From the NCBI RefSeq assembly GCF_007559005.1, contig NZ_CP041763.1:1892463-1956462 (forward strand): a DNA stretch of 64,000 nt, given 5' to 3'. The notes beneath the pieces were generated by a model. The model ran no database searches. It was not told the DNA's origin and was given only the letters and a program-made list of their open reading frames with translations. The position numbers and the translations under genes are program-made. Shown here piece by piece: positions 52,643 through 61,681 of this stretch. The DNA is from Gordonia zhaorongruii (GTDB taxonomy: Bacteria; Actinomycetota; Actinomycetes; Mycobacteriales; Mycobacteriaceae). The number at the start of each line of letters is the position of its first letter. Position 1 is the stretch's first letter.

Positions 52643-54220
52643 GAGCGCTTCGCCGAGGACCTCGCGGTCGTCGAAGGGATGCTTCACTCCGTCGATCTCC
52701 TGTCCGGACTCGTGCCCCTTGCCCGCCACGAGCACCACGTCGCCGGACCGCGCCCACTCGACGGCTGCGACGATCGCGGCCCGCCGGTCGCCGATCTCGC
52801 GGATGTCACTCGCCCGCCGCTCCGGTTCGGGGACGCCTCGGGCACCAGCCGACACCGCTGCGCGGATCACCGCCGGGTCCTCGCTGCGCGGGTTGTCGTC
52901 CGTCACGATCACCAGGTCGGCCCCGCGAGCCGCCGCGGCACCCATCAGGGGCCGCTTCTCGGTGTCCCGGTCACCACCCGCACCGAGAACCACTGCGACC
53001 CGTGCGTTCCCGCTCTGCACGGAGAGCGTCGAAAGCACCGCTTCGACGGCGGCCGGCTTGTGAGCGTAATCGACGACCGCCAGGAAGTCCTGGCCGCGTT
53101 CGATCTTCTCGACCCGTCCCGGAACCGCTACGTCGGCGAGTCCCCGCACGGCGGAGTCGATGTCGACGCCCGTCTCGGTCACCAGAGCAAGCGCTACCAG
53201 GGCGTTGGCGACGTTGTAGGCTCCCGGCAACGGGAGCCGCACGACGTGCCGCGACCCATCCGGCGCAACGGCCTCGATCCGCTGCACGCCCTGACTCGAC
53301 GCCGTCACATCCGCGACCCGCCAGCCCTCGTCGGCATCGCCGGAGACGGTCGAGACCGTCACGAGCGGGCCGTCGTTACCTGCCGCGATGGCCGCCATGT
53401 GCGCGCCCCACTCGTCGTCGACGCAGATCACCGACCGCAGGGCCCGCGTCGGCGATCCGGAGGTGAACAGGGCGGCCTTCGCGTCGAAGTAGTCGGCCAT
53501 CGTCTTGTGGTAGTCGAGATGGTCCTGCGACAGGTTGGTGAACGCGCCGACCGCGAACCGGCATCCGTCGACCCGGCCGAGTGACAGCGCGTGGCTGGAC
53601 ACCTCCATGACGACGTAGTCGGCCCCGCGGGCCAGCATCACGGCGAGCAGCCGCTGCAGGTCGGGCGCCTCCGGCGTGGTCAGCTCGCTGTGGATGGGCA
53701 CTCCGTCGATGCGCGAACCGGTCGTCCCGACCAGTCCCACGCTGTATCCAGCCGCCCGCAGTGCGGCCTCGGTGAGATAGGCGGTCGTGGTTTTGCCCGA
53801 CGTACCGGTGATCCCGATCAGAGTCAGCTGCGTCGACGGGTCACCGTTCACCCGGGCGGCCATCCGGCCGAGGACGAGCCGCGGATTAGGGTGCACCAGC
53901 ACCGGAAGCGACTCTCCGCCCTCGCTGCCGCGAACGATCTCGAGACCGCGTTCATCGGTCAGCACCGCCACTGCACCCGCCTGCGCGGCCTGCACCGCGA
54001 ACTGGGCTCCGTGGGCCCGGCTGCCCGCCATCGCGGCGAAGAGGTCGCCGGGGGCGCACTCCTGTGCACGCAGCGTGGTTCCGGTGATCTGAGTTCCTGC
54101 ACCGGTCACGCCCTCGAGGCCTTCGGGATCATCCAGTCCGGCACCCGACAACTCGATGAGCTCGCCGAGGGACACCGCGTGGGATGCCGGCCGGTCCTGC
54201 CGTTCCTGAGCTCGATTCAC
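52139..54220 (-). CDS. murE: MurE fused to a MurF C-terminal-like domain
   Basis: A 693-residue protein. Residues 1-526 are a complete MurE, which adds meso-diaminopimelate: ATP loop GITGTSGKTTT (136-146), the carbamylated Lys in DYFDAKAALF (K248), the DAP-binding DNPR at 442-445 and KGHE at 501-504. Residues 527-693 continue in frame and resemble only the third domain of MurF: EHDGLGRQAVRVAVDKIIAV and ALHQGAVMEGSWGDEA match MurF, but the DxYNANP and KAS motifs expected around it are changed or missing. GTG 54220 is the likely start. A normal MurE stops near residue 525-535. The function of the extra domain is unknown. Confidence 0.9.
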   Translation of the reverse strand: MNRAQERQDRPASHAVSLGELIELSGAGLDDPEGLEGVTGAGTQITGTTLRAQECAPGDLFAAMAGSRAHGAQFAVQAAQAGAVAVLTDERGLEIVRGSEGGESLPVLVHPNPRLVLGRMAARVNGDPSTQLTLIGITGTSGKTTTAYLTEAALRAAGYSVGLVGTTGSRIDGVPIHSELTTPEAPDLQRLLAVMLARGADYVVMEVSSHALSLGRVDGCRFAVGAFTNLSQDHLDYHKTMADYFDAKAALFTSGSPTRALRSVICVDDEWGAHMAAIAAGNDGPLVTVSTVSGDADEGWRVADVTASSQGVQRIEAVAPDGSRHVVRLPLPGAYNVANALVALALVTETGVDIDSAVRGLADVAVPGRVEKIERGQDFLAVVDYAHKPAAVEAVLSTLSVQSGNARVAVVLGAGGDRDTEKRPLMGAAAARGADLVIVTDDNPRSEDPAVIRAAVSAGARGVPEPERRASDIREIGDRRAAIVAAVEWARSGDVVLVAGKGHESGQEIDGVKHPFDDREVLGEALMGDGEALNVLVAPGGADVGVARRLLREMVALAADSGAGSAHRATPHRTWAVFGELADTRGATENARAVEHDGLGRQAVRVAVDKIIAVGGSRVVRALHQGAVMEGSWGDEAAFVETPEAAVEHMRSAPGYAPGPGDVVVIAGPEGLASTLIDYWRSGVGLRVRLVDV

Positions 54221-54319
54221 TCCACTGCCTTTCCTTGCCTGTGACCCTGCCGCAGTGCACCGCAAGGGATGCGGCAGCGCGGCCCGGGGGTCGCCGATGA
54301 ATCTACCGCGAAGTGCGCG

Positions 54320-56200
54320 TCAGGACTGCAGCCGGAGCCTCGGAGCGGGGTGGTCCGAGAACGGAACGCGCTCGTGCTTCAGCAGCCACGAGCCGATGGT
54401 CCCGAAGAGCGGTGCCGCGCTCTGTCCGCCGGTTCCGTCGGAGCTGCGCGTCGGGTTGTCCATCATGATGCCGATCACGAAACGGGGATCGTCAGCGGGC
54501 GCGATCCCGGCGAACGTGATGTTGTAGCTCGACTTCGAGTAGCAGTTGCACTTCGGGTCGACCTGCTGAGCGGTGCCCGTCTTGCCGGAGGTCTGGTAAC
54601 CGGCGATGGCCCCCTCGGCGCCGGTGCCCTGCTGGACGCCGGCGTCGTCACTCTGCATGACCGCCCGGAACATGTCGACCACCGTGCGAGCCGTCTCCGG
54701 GGAGACGACCTGAACCGGGTCGCCCTTCTCCTCCGTGCCCGAGAGAATTCGCGGCGGCACCCGCAGACCGTGGTTCGCCATCGCCTGGAACATCGACGTC
54801 ATCTGCAACAACGTCATCGAGAGTCCCTGCCCGATGGGGAGGTTCGCGAACGAACCACCGGACCACTGGCTCAGCGCGGGCACCGCTCCGGGGCTCTCAC
54901 CTGGCAGCGCGATGCCGGTCTGCTCACCGAGGCCGAACTTCTGCAGCATGTCGGCGAACCGGCGCTCCCCCACTCGCTTGGCGAGCATCAGGGTGCCGAC
55001 GTTCGACGATTTGCCGAAGATGCCGGTCGTCGTGAACGGCTGCGTCCCGTGGGGCCACGCGTCGTTCACCGTGATGCCGGACATCCGGATCGAACCCGGT
55101 ACCTGCAGGACTTCCTCCGGTGTGGTGACCCCGGCCTCGATGGCGGCGGCCGCCGTGACGATCTTGTTCACCGAACCCGGCTCGAACGGCGACGTCACCG
55201 AGCGATTGCCGAGTTCGGCGTCCTTCTGCTGACCGAGCGGTTCGGATGCGTTGAAGGTGTTGTCGTTCGCCATCGCCTGGACCTGACCGGTCTTGCTGTC
55301 GAGGACCACTGCCGACACGTTGTTCGCCCCCGACGCCTTCTTGGCCATGTTGACCTGACTCTGGACGAACCACTGCAGATCGGAGTCGAGCGTGAGCCGG
55401 ACGGTGTCCCCGTCCATGGCCGGGTGCACATTGCGCTTGCTGCCCGGAATGACCGCGCCGTCGCGCCCCTGGTCGAATGTCTGGGTGCCGTCCGTGCCCG
55501 CCAGCACCGGATCGAGCGACGACTCGAGGCCGATGAGCCCGTTTCCGTCGAAGTTGACGTCGCCGACGACATTGGCCGCAAGCGATCCGCCGGGATAGAC
55601 GCGGATGGCCTGCGGATCAGCACCGACCTCGGGGAACTCCTCCATGATCTGCGCGGCGAGCTCCGGTGTGATCGATCGCGCCAAGTACACGAAGTCCTTG
55701 TCGGACGCCAGCTTCGCCAGCAGATCCTCGGCACTGATGCTTCCACCGAGCTTGGACGACACGCCGGCGGCGATCTCCTGAAGACGCGTGCGCACATCGG
55801 GCAGCGCAGGGTCCTTCTTGTGCTCCTCGTCGATCTGCTTGCGCACCGATACGGGCAGGAAGGTGAGAGCACGTGCCTCGTCCGTGTGCGCGAGGAGACG
55901 ACCGTTGCGGTCGACGATCGACCCGCGCATAGCGGGCAGGAGCTGGGTCACCGAGCGCTGCTGGGCCGCACGCTCGGACAGCGAGTCGGCATTGATCACG
56001 TGGACATAGACCATCCGGCCGCTCACCAGCACCAACACGATCACGATGATCACCCAGAGCATGCGCTGACGGCCGATGAACCGATCGGAGGGTGCGGTAT
56101 CGAGCTCGTCCAGGCGGTCGTCGGGTGGCGGCGGCGCTCCAGCGCTCGACCGGCCACCCGCTCTGGACACCGGTGGGCGCACGGAACGGGATCGGGTCAT
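54320..56200 (-). CDS. ftsI: FtsI/PbpB septal transpeptidase (class B PBP)
   Basis: A 626-residue penicillin-binding protein. After a disordered N-terminus and one transmembrane segment (about 48-66) come the PBP dimer domain and the transpeptidase: SVNK (S343, K346), SSN (398-400) and KTG (540-542). The VDPKCNCYSKSSYN insertion after KTG matches mycobacterial PbpB. It is needed for septal cross-linking with FtsW. A 99-base gap separates its stop from the murE start. Confidence 0.95.
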   Translation of the reverse strand: MTRSRSVRPPVSRAGGRSSAGAPPPPDDRLDELDTAPSDRFIGRQRMLWVIIVIVLVLVSGRMVYVHVINADSLSERAAQQRSVTQLLPAMRGSIVDRNGRLLAHTDEARALTFLPVSVRKQIDEEHKKDPALPDVRTRLQEIAAGVSSKLGGSISAEDLLAKLASDKDFVYLARSITPELAAQIMEEFPEVGADPQAIRVYPGGSLAANVVGDVNFDGNGLIGLESSLDPVLAGTDGTQTFDQGRDGAVIPGSKRNVHPAMDGDTVRLTLDSDLQWFVQSQVNMAKKASGANNVSAVVLDSKTGQVQAMANDNTFNASEPLGQQKDAELGNRSVTSPFEPGSVNKIVTAAAAIEAGVTTPEEVLQVPGSIRMSGITVNDAWPHGTQPFTTTGIFGKSSNVGTLMLAKRVGERRFADMLQKFGLGEQTGIALPGESPGAVPALSQWSGGSFANLPIGQGLSMTLLQMTSMFQAMANHGLRVPPRILSGTEEKGDPVQVVSPETARTVVDMFRAVMQSDDAGVQQGTGAEGAIAGYQTSGKTGTAQQVDPKCNCYSKSSYNITFAGIAPADDPRFVIGIMMDNPTRSSDGTGGQSAAPLFGTIGSWLLKHERVPFSDHPAPRLRLQS

Positions 56201-56221
56201 GATGATCGATTGTCCCCCGCG

Positions 56222-56959
56222 TCAGTGCGCAGGAGCGGGATTCGGGGTCGGCGTGGCGGCTGCCGAAGGGATCACATTCGACGTCGGCGAATCCTGCGCA
56301 TCTGGCGCATCCGGGGATGCAGTGTCGTCCGGAGCAGTGTCGGCCGGAGCACGGTCGTCCGGAGCACGCGTACCCGAGGTGTTCCGGTCACCGCCGAGCC
56401 CCTTGGAGTCGTCGACTTTCGACTCGTCGATCTTCGCGACCGGGTCCGGAGCCGGGTTCAATGCGGGCAGCGGCTTGCCCTCGGCCCGTTCGGCCTCGCC
56501 GACGACGCGCGACTTCCCGTTCGGGCCGATCACGACCTGGGCGGCACCGTCGCTCGGCACCATGCCGAGACGTCCGGCCTTCTGTGCGAGTTCCGGAGCG
56601 GTGTCGCTCTTGTCGAATTCTCGTTTGAGCCCGTCAGCCCGGTTCTGCAGCGTCTGATTCTGCTCGCGCAGCGCGTCGATGGCGTACGAATCCTGGGCTG
56701 ACCTGGTCGACAGGTAGAGAGTGAGCGCGAGCGCGCCGACGATCAGCACCAGGACGGGGAACACCAACGGCACGCCACCGATGCGCCGCTTCGTCATGGT
56801 CGCGACGGTGGATCCACGGCGCTCACGGCGATCGAGCGCCCGCTGGGCGGCCTTCGACCGACTCGGCCGATCCAGTGTCGAGGCCCCCCGGCCACGACGC
56901 GATCGCGCGCCGGCATGGCTGGTCGTCGCCTTGCGTTCGTCGAGCATTACGCTCATCAT
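56222..56959 (-). CDS. FtsL-like divisome protein
   Basis: A 245-residue single-span protein in the FtsL position. The basic N-terminus (about 1-58) leads to a transmembrane segment (about 63-84), then a short coiled coil with a leucine-type pattern ([20 protein letters not shown]). The C-terminal 90 residues are Asp-, Pro- and Ala-rich and appear disordered. ATG 56959 overlaps the rsmH stop as ATGA. Equivalent to Rv2164c, which interacts with FtsQ and FtsI; sequence similarity to E. coli FtsL is too weak to see. Confidence 0.82.
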   Translation of the reverse strand: MMSVMLDERKATTSHAGARSRRGRGASTLDRPSRSKAAQRALDRRERRGSTVATMTKRRIGGVPLVFPVLVLIVGALALTLYLSTRSAQDSYAIDALREQNQTLQNRADGLKREFDKSDTAPELAQKAGRLGMVPSDGAAQVVIGPNGKSRVVGEAERAEGKPLPALNPAPDPVAKIDESKVDDSKGLGGDRNTSGTRAPDDRAPADTAPDDTASPDAPDAQDSPTSNVIPSAAATPTPNPAPAH

Positions 56960-57945
56960 TCGCCCCCATCTGACGCCACACGTTCGATTGCCCGAATTCG
57001 AACCGGCGCAGAGCGCGGGTTCGCTTCCCGTTCGGCTTCATCGGCCTGTTCCGCCCCGCGCGTGACGAGGGCGAACCGGGCGGCCGTACCCGGAAGATCC
57101 ACCGGCAGGCCGGCAGGTGTCGTGTTGCGGACCATCCTCGCGAAATCCCGTTTCACGATCCGGTCCTCGAGTGACTGGTAGCTCATCACGGCGAGGCGGC
57201 CACCGACCTCGAGCAGGTCGAGGGACGCCGGAATCACGCCGCGGAGTGAATCCAGCTCGTGATTGACCTCGATCCGCAGCGCCTGGAACGTGCGCTTGGC
57301 CGGATGTCCCCCGGTTCGCCGCGTCGCCGCCGGAATGGTCGCGTACAGGAGTTCCACGAGCCGTCCACTGGTCGTGAACGGCTCGACGGCCCGGGCCCGC
57401 AGAACCGCCGACGCGATCTTCCCGGCGAACCGCTCCTCCCCGTACTCGCTGAGCACCCTGGCGAGTGCACCGTGGTCGTACGTGTTGAGGACATCGGCCG
57501 CGGTCAGCTCGTCGTCGGCGTTCATCCGCATGTCGAGCGGAGCATCGACCGAGTACGCGAACCCTCGGTCTGCACGGTCGAGCTGCATCGACGACACTCC
57601 GAGGTCGAGGAGCACTCCGTCGACAGTGTGCAGGCCGGCCGAGCGTGCGACATCGGCCACTTCGTCGTACCGGGCGTGGTGAAAATGGACTCGAGTCGAG
57701 AGTCTCCCGAGACGTTCGCGTGCGATGTCGATGGCTGCGGTGTCACGGTCGATCGCGTGAACGGTGAGGCCGGTCAACCGGGTGAGGAAGTACTCGGTGT
57801 GACCGCCCGCGCCGAGCGTTCCGTCGATGAGCACCGCACCAGAGCCGTCTGCGGACACGCGGGTGAGCGCCGGTGCGAGTAGATCGAACATCCGCTCGGC
57901 CATGACCGGCACGTGGCCGTGTTCGCCGTGCTGATGTTCGCTCAC
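56956..57945 (-). CDS. rsmH: 16S rRNA m4C1402 methyltransferase RsmH (MraW)
   Basis: A 329-residue SAM-dependent methyltransferase that modifies C1402 of 16S r[20 protein letters not shown] leads into the SAM loop [33 protein letters not shown] and [17 protein letters not shown] are strongly conserved. I choose GTG 57945, preceded by a G-rich patch. The frame is open to 58104 and ATG 58020 is an alternative that adds 25 unconserved residues. Confidence 0.93.
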   Translation of the reverse strand: MSEHQHGEHGHVPVMAERMFDLLAPALTRVSADGSGAVLIDGTLGAGGHTEYFLTRLTGLTVHAIDRDTAAIDIARERLGRLSTRVHFHHARYDEVADVARSAGLHTVDGVLLDLGVSSMQLDRADRGFAYSVDAPLDMRMNADDELTAADVLNTYDHGALARVLSEYGEERFAGKIASAVLRARAVEPFTTSGRLVELLYATIPAATRRTGGHPAKRTFQALRIEVNHELDSLRGVIPASLDLLEVGGRLAVMSYQSLEDRIVKRDFARMVRNTTPAGLPVDLPGTAARFALVTRGAEQADEAEREANPRSAPVRIRAIERVASDGGE

Positions 57946-58147
57946 CGCGCCCCCATCTCGTTCGCTGCTGTCTCGTTCACTGCCGTTTCTCGTGTGCACA
58001 CTCGGTGCGGGAAACGACATTGCGGTGAGGCGGGGTCCCCGCCCGATACGCACCTGGCGTTGGGGAAGTACGTCAGGGTCGATCGGGCCGAGGCCTCGAC
58101 TCACCGCAGGTGTCGTCCGTGAATGTTCAGTTCGTCAATTCGCAGGC

Positions 58148-58585
58148 TCAGAGGATCGAGTCCAGGGCGGCCGATCCGGCGTTCGAGAACGTCTCTTCGT
58201 GCTGCGCCTGGTACTCGCGCCACTTCTGCGCGTCCCAGATCTCCAGGTGGTCGTACGAGCCGATGACCACGCACTCCTTGGATAGCTCCGCGTAGTCGCG
58301 ATGCTCCGCCGAGAGGCTCACCCGCCCCTGACCGTCGAGCCGTTGCTCGTCGGCGCCTGCGAAGAAGTACCGGAGGAAGGCCCGCGCTTCCGGGTCGTTG
58401 CGCGATGCCGTCACCGCCTTGTCGGCGATGGCGTCGAACTCCTCGGTTCGGTACACCGACAGGCTTCGGTCCTGGCTTCTCGTGACCATGACCCCTCCTG
58501 ACAGTGCGTCCCGAAACTTGGCGGGCAACGTGAGTCGCCCTTTGTCGTCGAGTTTTGGCGTGTAAGTGCCGACGAAGCGAGCCAT
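58148..58585 (-). CDS. mraZ: MraZ transcriptional regulator of the dcw cluster
   Basis: A 145-residue protein made of two AbrB-like domains, each with the DxKGR signature: [17 protein letters not shown] near the start and [17 protein letters not shown] later. MraZ binds repeated GTGG boxes upstream of its own gene and represses the cluster. The boxes are present at 58648-58673. ATG 58585 has an excellent GAGGAGGT ribosome binding site. It is separated from rsmH by about 200 bases. Confidence 0.95.
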   Translation of the reverse strand: MARFVGTYTPKLDDKGRLTLPAKFRDALSGGVMVTRSQDRSLSVYRTEEFDAIADKAVTASRNDPEARAFLRYFFAGADEQRLDGQGRVSLSAEHRDYAELSKECVVIGSYDHLEIWDAQKWREYQAQHEETFSNAGSAALDSIL

Positions 58586-58647
58586 GTCGGCACCTCCTCA
58601 CCGGTTCCGGGTTCAGAGGTCCGGTTCCCCCCCCCTCGCCCAGTGAT

Positions 58648-58673
58648 GCCCACAGTACCCCACTTTCCACCAC
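58648..58673 (-). promoter_or_regulatory. MraZ box: three GTGG repeats at 10-base intervals
   Basis: On the minus strand GTGGTG, GTGGGG and GTGGGC start at 58673, 58663 and 58653, exactly ten bases apart, matching the GTGGNG-N4 array that MraZ binds. More GTGG copies lie just upstream (58680 and 58670). TACTGT at 58657-58652 could be the -10, so bound MraZ would block the promoter. Confidence 0.8.
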
Positions 58674-58682
58674 TTTCCACCC

Positions 58683-58901
58683 ATCAGGCCCCACTTTCGC
58701 TCCACCATCGATCAAAACCGCAGGTCAGATCGACTTACATGATGGAGATTCTCCGATTCGGCAGGTGCGCCCGGCGTGTCGCCTCCTTGTCAGATGAGAT
58801 GAAAACGCACGTGAGTGACCATTGGGATATTGAGAATTCATGCGGTGGGTGAAAGTGGGGACCAGGGTTCGCACGTGGGCAGATGCCCGCGTGAACACAA
58901 A
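58683..58901. other. Upstream region of mraZ, no gene seen
   Basis: Together with the MraZ box this forms a 409-base stretch without a gene between mraZ and DUF3040. It is less GC-rich than its surroundings and holds an isolated GTGGGTGAAAGTGGGG on the plus strand near 58845-58860 that resembles extra MraZ half-sites. Confidence 0.45.
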
Positions 58902-58946
58902 AATCGGGGCCGCATCCCTTTCTCGAAAGGTGATGCGACCCCGATT
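58902..58946 (-). terminator. Intrinsic terminator downstream of the DUF3040 gene
   Basis: AATCGGGG and CGCATC (58902-58916) pair with GATGCG and CCCCGATT (58932-58946) with a single C-A mismatch. On the minus strand the stem is followed by TTTTTGTGTT, a good U-run, about 50 bases past the gene. Confidence 0.85.
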
Positions 58947-58994
58947 GCAGGTCTTGTACTGCTAACTCACGGCTGGCTCACAGGCCGTCTGAAC

Positions 58995-59426
58995 TCACAG
59001 ACCGTCCTGGTCGAAGCGACGGTGGAACCGCTCTTCCATGCGCGAGCTCAACGACGACTTCGAGCTCTTCCCGTCCCCGCGGGGGGTATGAGTCTTGCCT
59101 CCGGACTTGACTCCACGCTCCGACGCGGCGCCCTTGTCGCCGTTGTCGTGGCCGCCGGCGAGCAGGCCGAACGCGGCTGCACCGAACATGACGAGGAACC
59201 CGGCGAAGCTCAGGATCTTCAGTCCGCCGATCTCGACATCGACCATCAGGCCGCCGACCAGCATGCCCAGCCCGATCAGCACACCCAGCACCGCGATGAG
59301 GCGGCGCCGCGCAGTGGGGCGGACGACGCGCTTCTTAGTGACGCTCGAGGCGAACTTCGGATCCTCGGCGTAGAGCGCGCTTTCAATTTCGTCGAGCATG
59401 CGCTGCTCGTGCTCAGAAAGCGGCAC
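58995..59426 (-). CDS. DUF3040 membrane protein
   Basis: A 143-residue protein of the DUF3040 family, common in Actinobacteria. It starts VPLSEHEQRMLDEIESALY, the family signature, then has two hydrophobic segments (about 43-62 and 67-87) and a polar Ser/Lys/Arg tail. GTG 59426 is preceded by GAGGGAGG. The M. tuberculosis equivalent lies near mraZ (Rv2169c). No function is established. Confidence 0.85.
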   Translation of the reverse strand: MPLSEHEQRMLDEIESALYAEDPKFASSVTKKRVVRPTARRRLIAVLGVLIGLGMLVGGLMVDVEIGGLKILSFAGFLVMFGAAAFGLLAGGHDNGDKGAASERGVKSGGKTHTPRGDGKSSKSSLSSRMEERFHRRFDQDGL

Positions 59427-59479
59427 TGTCCCTCCCTCGCGGTTACCTGGGCATTCTCGGTCTACGACCAGTTCACCCT

Positions 59480-59971
59480 TCATGATACGAGTAGTTCGCC
59501 GGTTCGACCACTACTGCGCGATGAAGATCTGCGGCGAACCCCGATTCTGCCTTGTTCATAGGACAGAAGTGTCGCATCTGCAAGATCGAGAAACTCCATC
59601 GCGCGACGCTCCGCGCGAGCGCACAGAGTGGAGTCGACGGTGCGCACCAGACCGGCTTCGACATTGGCGCGCATCGTGGAGAGCCCTCCGAAGTACTCAG
59701 CCAACTCGTGCGCCTCGGGTGCCACCGCGCGGATCCGGCTCCACGCATCGCCTGCATTCCGACGCCTGCGAACCGGCCCCGACGGCTCGTACACGGCGAG
59801 CACGGCTCCGGCCGCCCGGATCGCGGTGAGGTAGAACAGCCGGAACCGTTCGGCACCGTCATCCTCCACCGCCGACGCCACGTCGAACAGGCCTTCGGCT
59901 CGTTCGAGGAGGTCTCTGCTCCGCATCACGACGTGCTCGTCGACGGTGTGCGTCGCGCCTGTGCGTGCCAT
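59480..59971 (-). CDS. HEPN-type protein of the SAV_6107 family
   Basis: A 163-residue protein that I assign to the SAV_6107-like HEPN family of Actinobacteria. Its helical region (about 15-130) includes RDLLERAEGLFDVASAV and FRLFYLTAIRAAGAVLAVYE. The RxxxxH motif typical of RNase HEPN toxins is not evident, so it is more likely a non-enzymatic binding domain. ATG 59971 follows AAGGGCGGTG; ATG 59998 is possible. It is the upstream neighbour of DUF3040. Function unknown. Confidence 0.72.
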   Translation of the reverse strand: MARTGATHTVDEHVVMRSRDLLERAEGLFDVASAVEDDGAERFRLFYLTAIRAAGAVLAVYEPSGPVRRRRNAGDAWSRIRAVAPEAHELAEYFGGLSTMRANVEAGLVRTVDSTLCARAERRAMEFLDLADATLLSYEQGRIGVRRRSSSRSSGRTGELLVS

Positions 59972-60158
59972 CGGATCACCGCCCTTCCGTGTGTCCATCC
60001 ATCCGAACCCGGGATACCGCGCTCCGTGCGCCGTCCCGTCGGCTGATCTGACTGAACAGTCCCACGGGGGTCCGACAATTTCCGTCGCGCTACTGTCGCT
60101 GGAAAGAATTTCGGCCACGAGACGCTTGGGCCCACGAGATGCTTGGGAGGGACCGGCA

Positions 60159-60845
60159 GTGACCGCGCGAACCTCGTCCCAGATCCGGCTGGTGGAACTG
60201 CGCGCAGAAGAGGCACACGTCTGGCTCGACCCGGCCGTCCACACCTATGTGACGGCGATGAACTACCCGCGGGGCACCGAGAGCCAGCGGATCCCACTGT
60301 GGCGCGATCACATCGCGCGCCCCGGATGGTTCGCCGTCGGCGCTCTGGCACCGGTCTCCGGCGTCGAATCGCTGCGCCCCAGCATCAGCCGCCTCCGCGT
60401 CGACGGACTTCGCGGCGCCGGGCAGGAGGTCCTGGTCGGGGTCGCGTACGGCTACCGCGGCGCCCGGGACCAATGGTGGAATCAGCAGTTGCGATCGGGG
60501 ATGCGACGCGCGGGCCGGACCGCCGAGGACATCTCCGCGATCACCGCCGACTACTTCGAGCTCACCGAACTGCACGTCCACCCGACAGCCCAGGGCTGCG
60601 GCGTCGGCGAGCGACTGCTGGCTGCGCTGCTCGCCGGCCGCCCCGAGTTCGCCGTTCTGCTGTCCACGCCCGAAGTGCCGCACGAGGAGAACCGGGCGTG
60701 GTCGTTGTACCGGCGTCTCGGTTTCCAGGACGTGCTGCGCCACTTCACCTTCATCGGCGACCCCCGCCCGTTCGCGTTCCTCGGCCGACGGCTTCCACTG
60801 CCCCGACCGTTCGTGAGCCCGCCGCACTCCGTGTCGCGAAGGTGA
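60159..60845 (+). CDS. GNAT-family acetyltransferase (Rv2170-like)
   Basis: A 228-residue acetyltransferase. The acetyl-CoA loop reads VHPTAQGCGVGERLLAALL (about residues 145-163), the Q/RxxGxG/A motif of GNAT enzymes, and NRAWSLYRRLGFQDV lies near the end. GTG 60159 is preceded by GGGAGGG. The gene is in the place of Rv2170, whose product has been linked to acetylation of isocitrate dehydrogenase. The substrate here is inferred only from that position. Confidence 0.82.
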   Translation: MTARTSSQIRLVELRAEEAHVWLDPAVHTYVTAMNYPRGTESQRIPLWRDHIARPGWFAVGALAPVSGVESLRPSISRLRVDGLRGAGQEVLVGVAYGYRGARDQWWNQQLRSGMRRAGRTAEDISAITADYFELTELHVHPTAQGCGVGERLLAALLAGRPEFAVLLSTPEVPHEENRAWSLYRRLGFQDVLRHFTFIGDPRPFAFLGRRLPLPRPFVSPPHSVSRR

Positions 60846-60874
60846 TTGCGGCCATCCTCTGGCACGATGACAGC

Positions 60875-61678
60875 GTGAAGTCACTGCGCCGAGTCCCGAC
60901 CCTCGCTGTCGTCGCACTGCTTGCGCTCGTGCCGCTCCTGTCGGGCTGCCTCACCAAGTCGACGACGGTCGGTGACCAGTTCTCCGGCCGTGTGCTGGTC
61001 GCAGCGAGCCCCGACGCCGGACCGACCACGCCGGCCTTCGACATTCCGGCATCACTGCGCAGCCAGGTGTGGGCGACGGATTTCCCGTCCGAGAACGCCG
61101 CGCCCGCCCCGTCGTCTACCAAGTCGCCCGACGCCCCGGGCGGCCCGGCACCGACCGCGGAGGGCAAATCCGGAGCCGAGTTGTCGTTCGACAGTCTCAC
61201 CGCAGGTCAGTTCAGTCAGCTCGGCGACATCATCGCCGCCGCGCTCCCCGATCCCACCGCCACGGTGGATCTCAAAGCCAATCGCAGCGGCGACTTCGTC
61301 CGGCTGCGCGGGTCGTCATCACTCGCCGAACTGGAGCCGAAGACCTCGTATCTCGCGATCACCGTCGACTTCGCCGGCCCGGTGATCGCCACCAACGGTC
61401 AGCAGACCGGCGATTCCACTGTCACCTGGCTTCCGCAGCCGGGGCAGACCAGCGACTTCAACGCCGACTCGGAGTACTCCGACCCCGCGACGGCGGCGAT
61501 CCCCAGCTGGTCGTGGTTCATGCTGCTGCTGTGTGCGGCTGTCATCGCGTTCGTCGCGATCGCCGCGTTCAAGAATCAGGACCGCATGCCGCGGCCCGGC
61601 CGGGTGCTCCCCAGCCGCACGTTCACCAGGCGCAGCGACGAAGTGCCCGCAGAGCCGGAGAAGTCCGCCGACGACTGA
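60875..61678 (+). CDS. LppM-like lipoprotein
   Basis: A 267-residue predicted lipoprotein. The signal peptide ends in LLSGC (Cys25), a Pro/Ala/Ser linker occupies residues 60-95, and a C-terminal transmembrane helix (about 210-230, SWSWFMLLLCAAVIAFVAIA) precedes a basic tail. This architecture and the position after a GNAT gene match LppM (Rv2171), which is implicated in lipid-bound surface functions. GTG 60875 is the first in-frame start before the signal; it may be leaderless. Confidence 0.78.
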   Translation: MKSLRRVPTLAVVALLALVPLLSGCLTKSTTVGDQFSGRVLVAASPDAGPTTPAFDIPASLRSQVWATDFPSENAAPAPSSTKSPDAPGGPAPTAEGKSGAELSFDSLTAGQFSQLGDIIAAALPDPTATVDLKANRSGDFVRLRGSSSLAELEPKTSYLAITVDFAGPVIATNGQQTGDSTVTWLPQPGQTSDFNADSEYSDPATAAIPSWSWFMLLLCAAVIAFVAIAAFKNQDRMPRPGRVLPSRTFTRRSDEVPAEPEKSADD

Positions 61679-61681
61679 CCC

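Noticed and set aside
54269..56701. 810-codon plus-strand open frame opposite ftsI
   Set aside because: Antisense to an essential penicillin-binding protein with all catalytic motifs.
59480..59971. HEPN protein as toxin of a toxin-antitoxin or defence system
   Set aside because: No RxxxxH active-site motif, no MNT-type partner, and the adjacent gene is a DUF3040 membrane protein.
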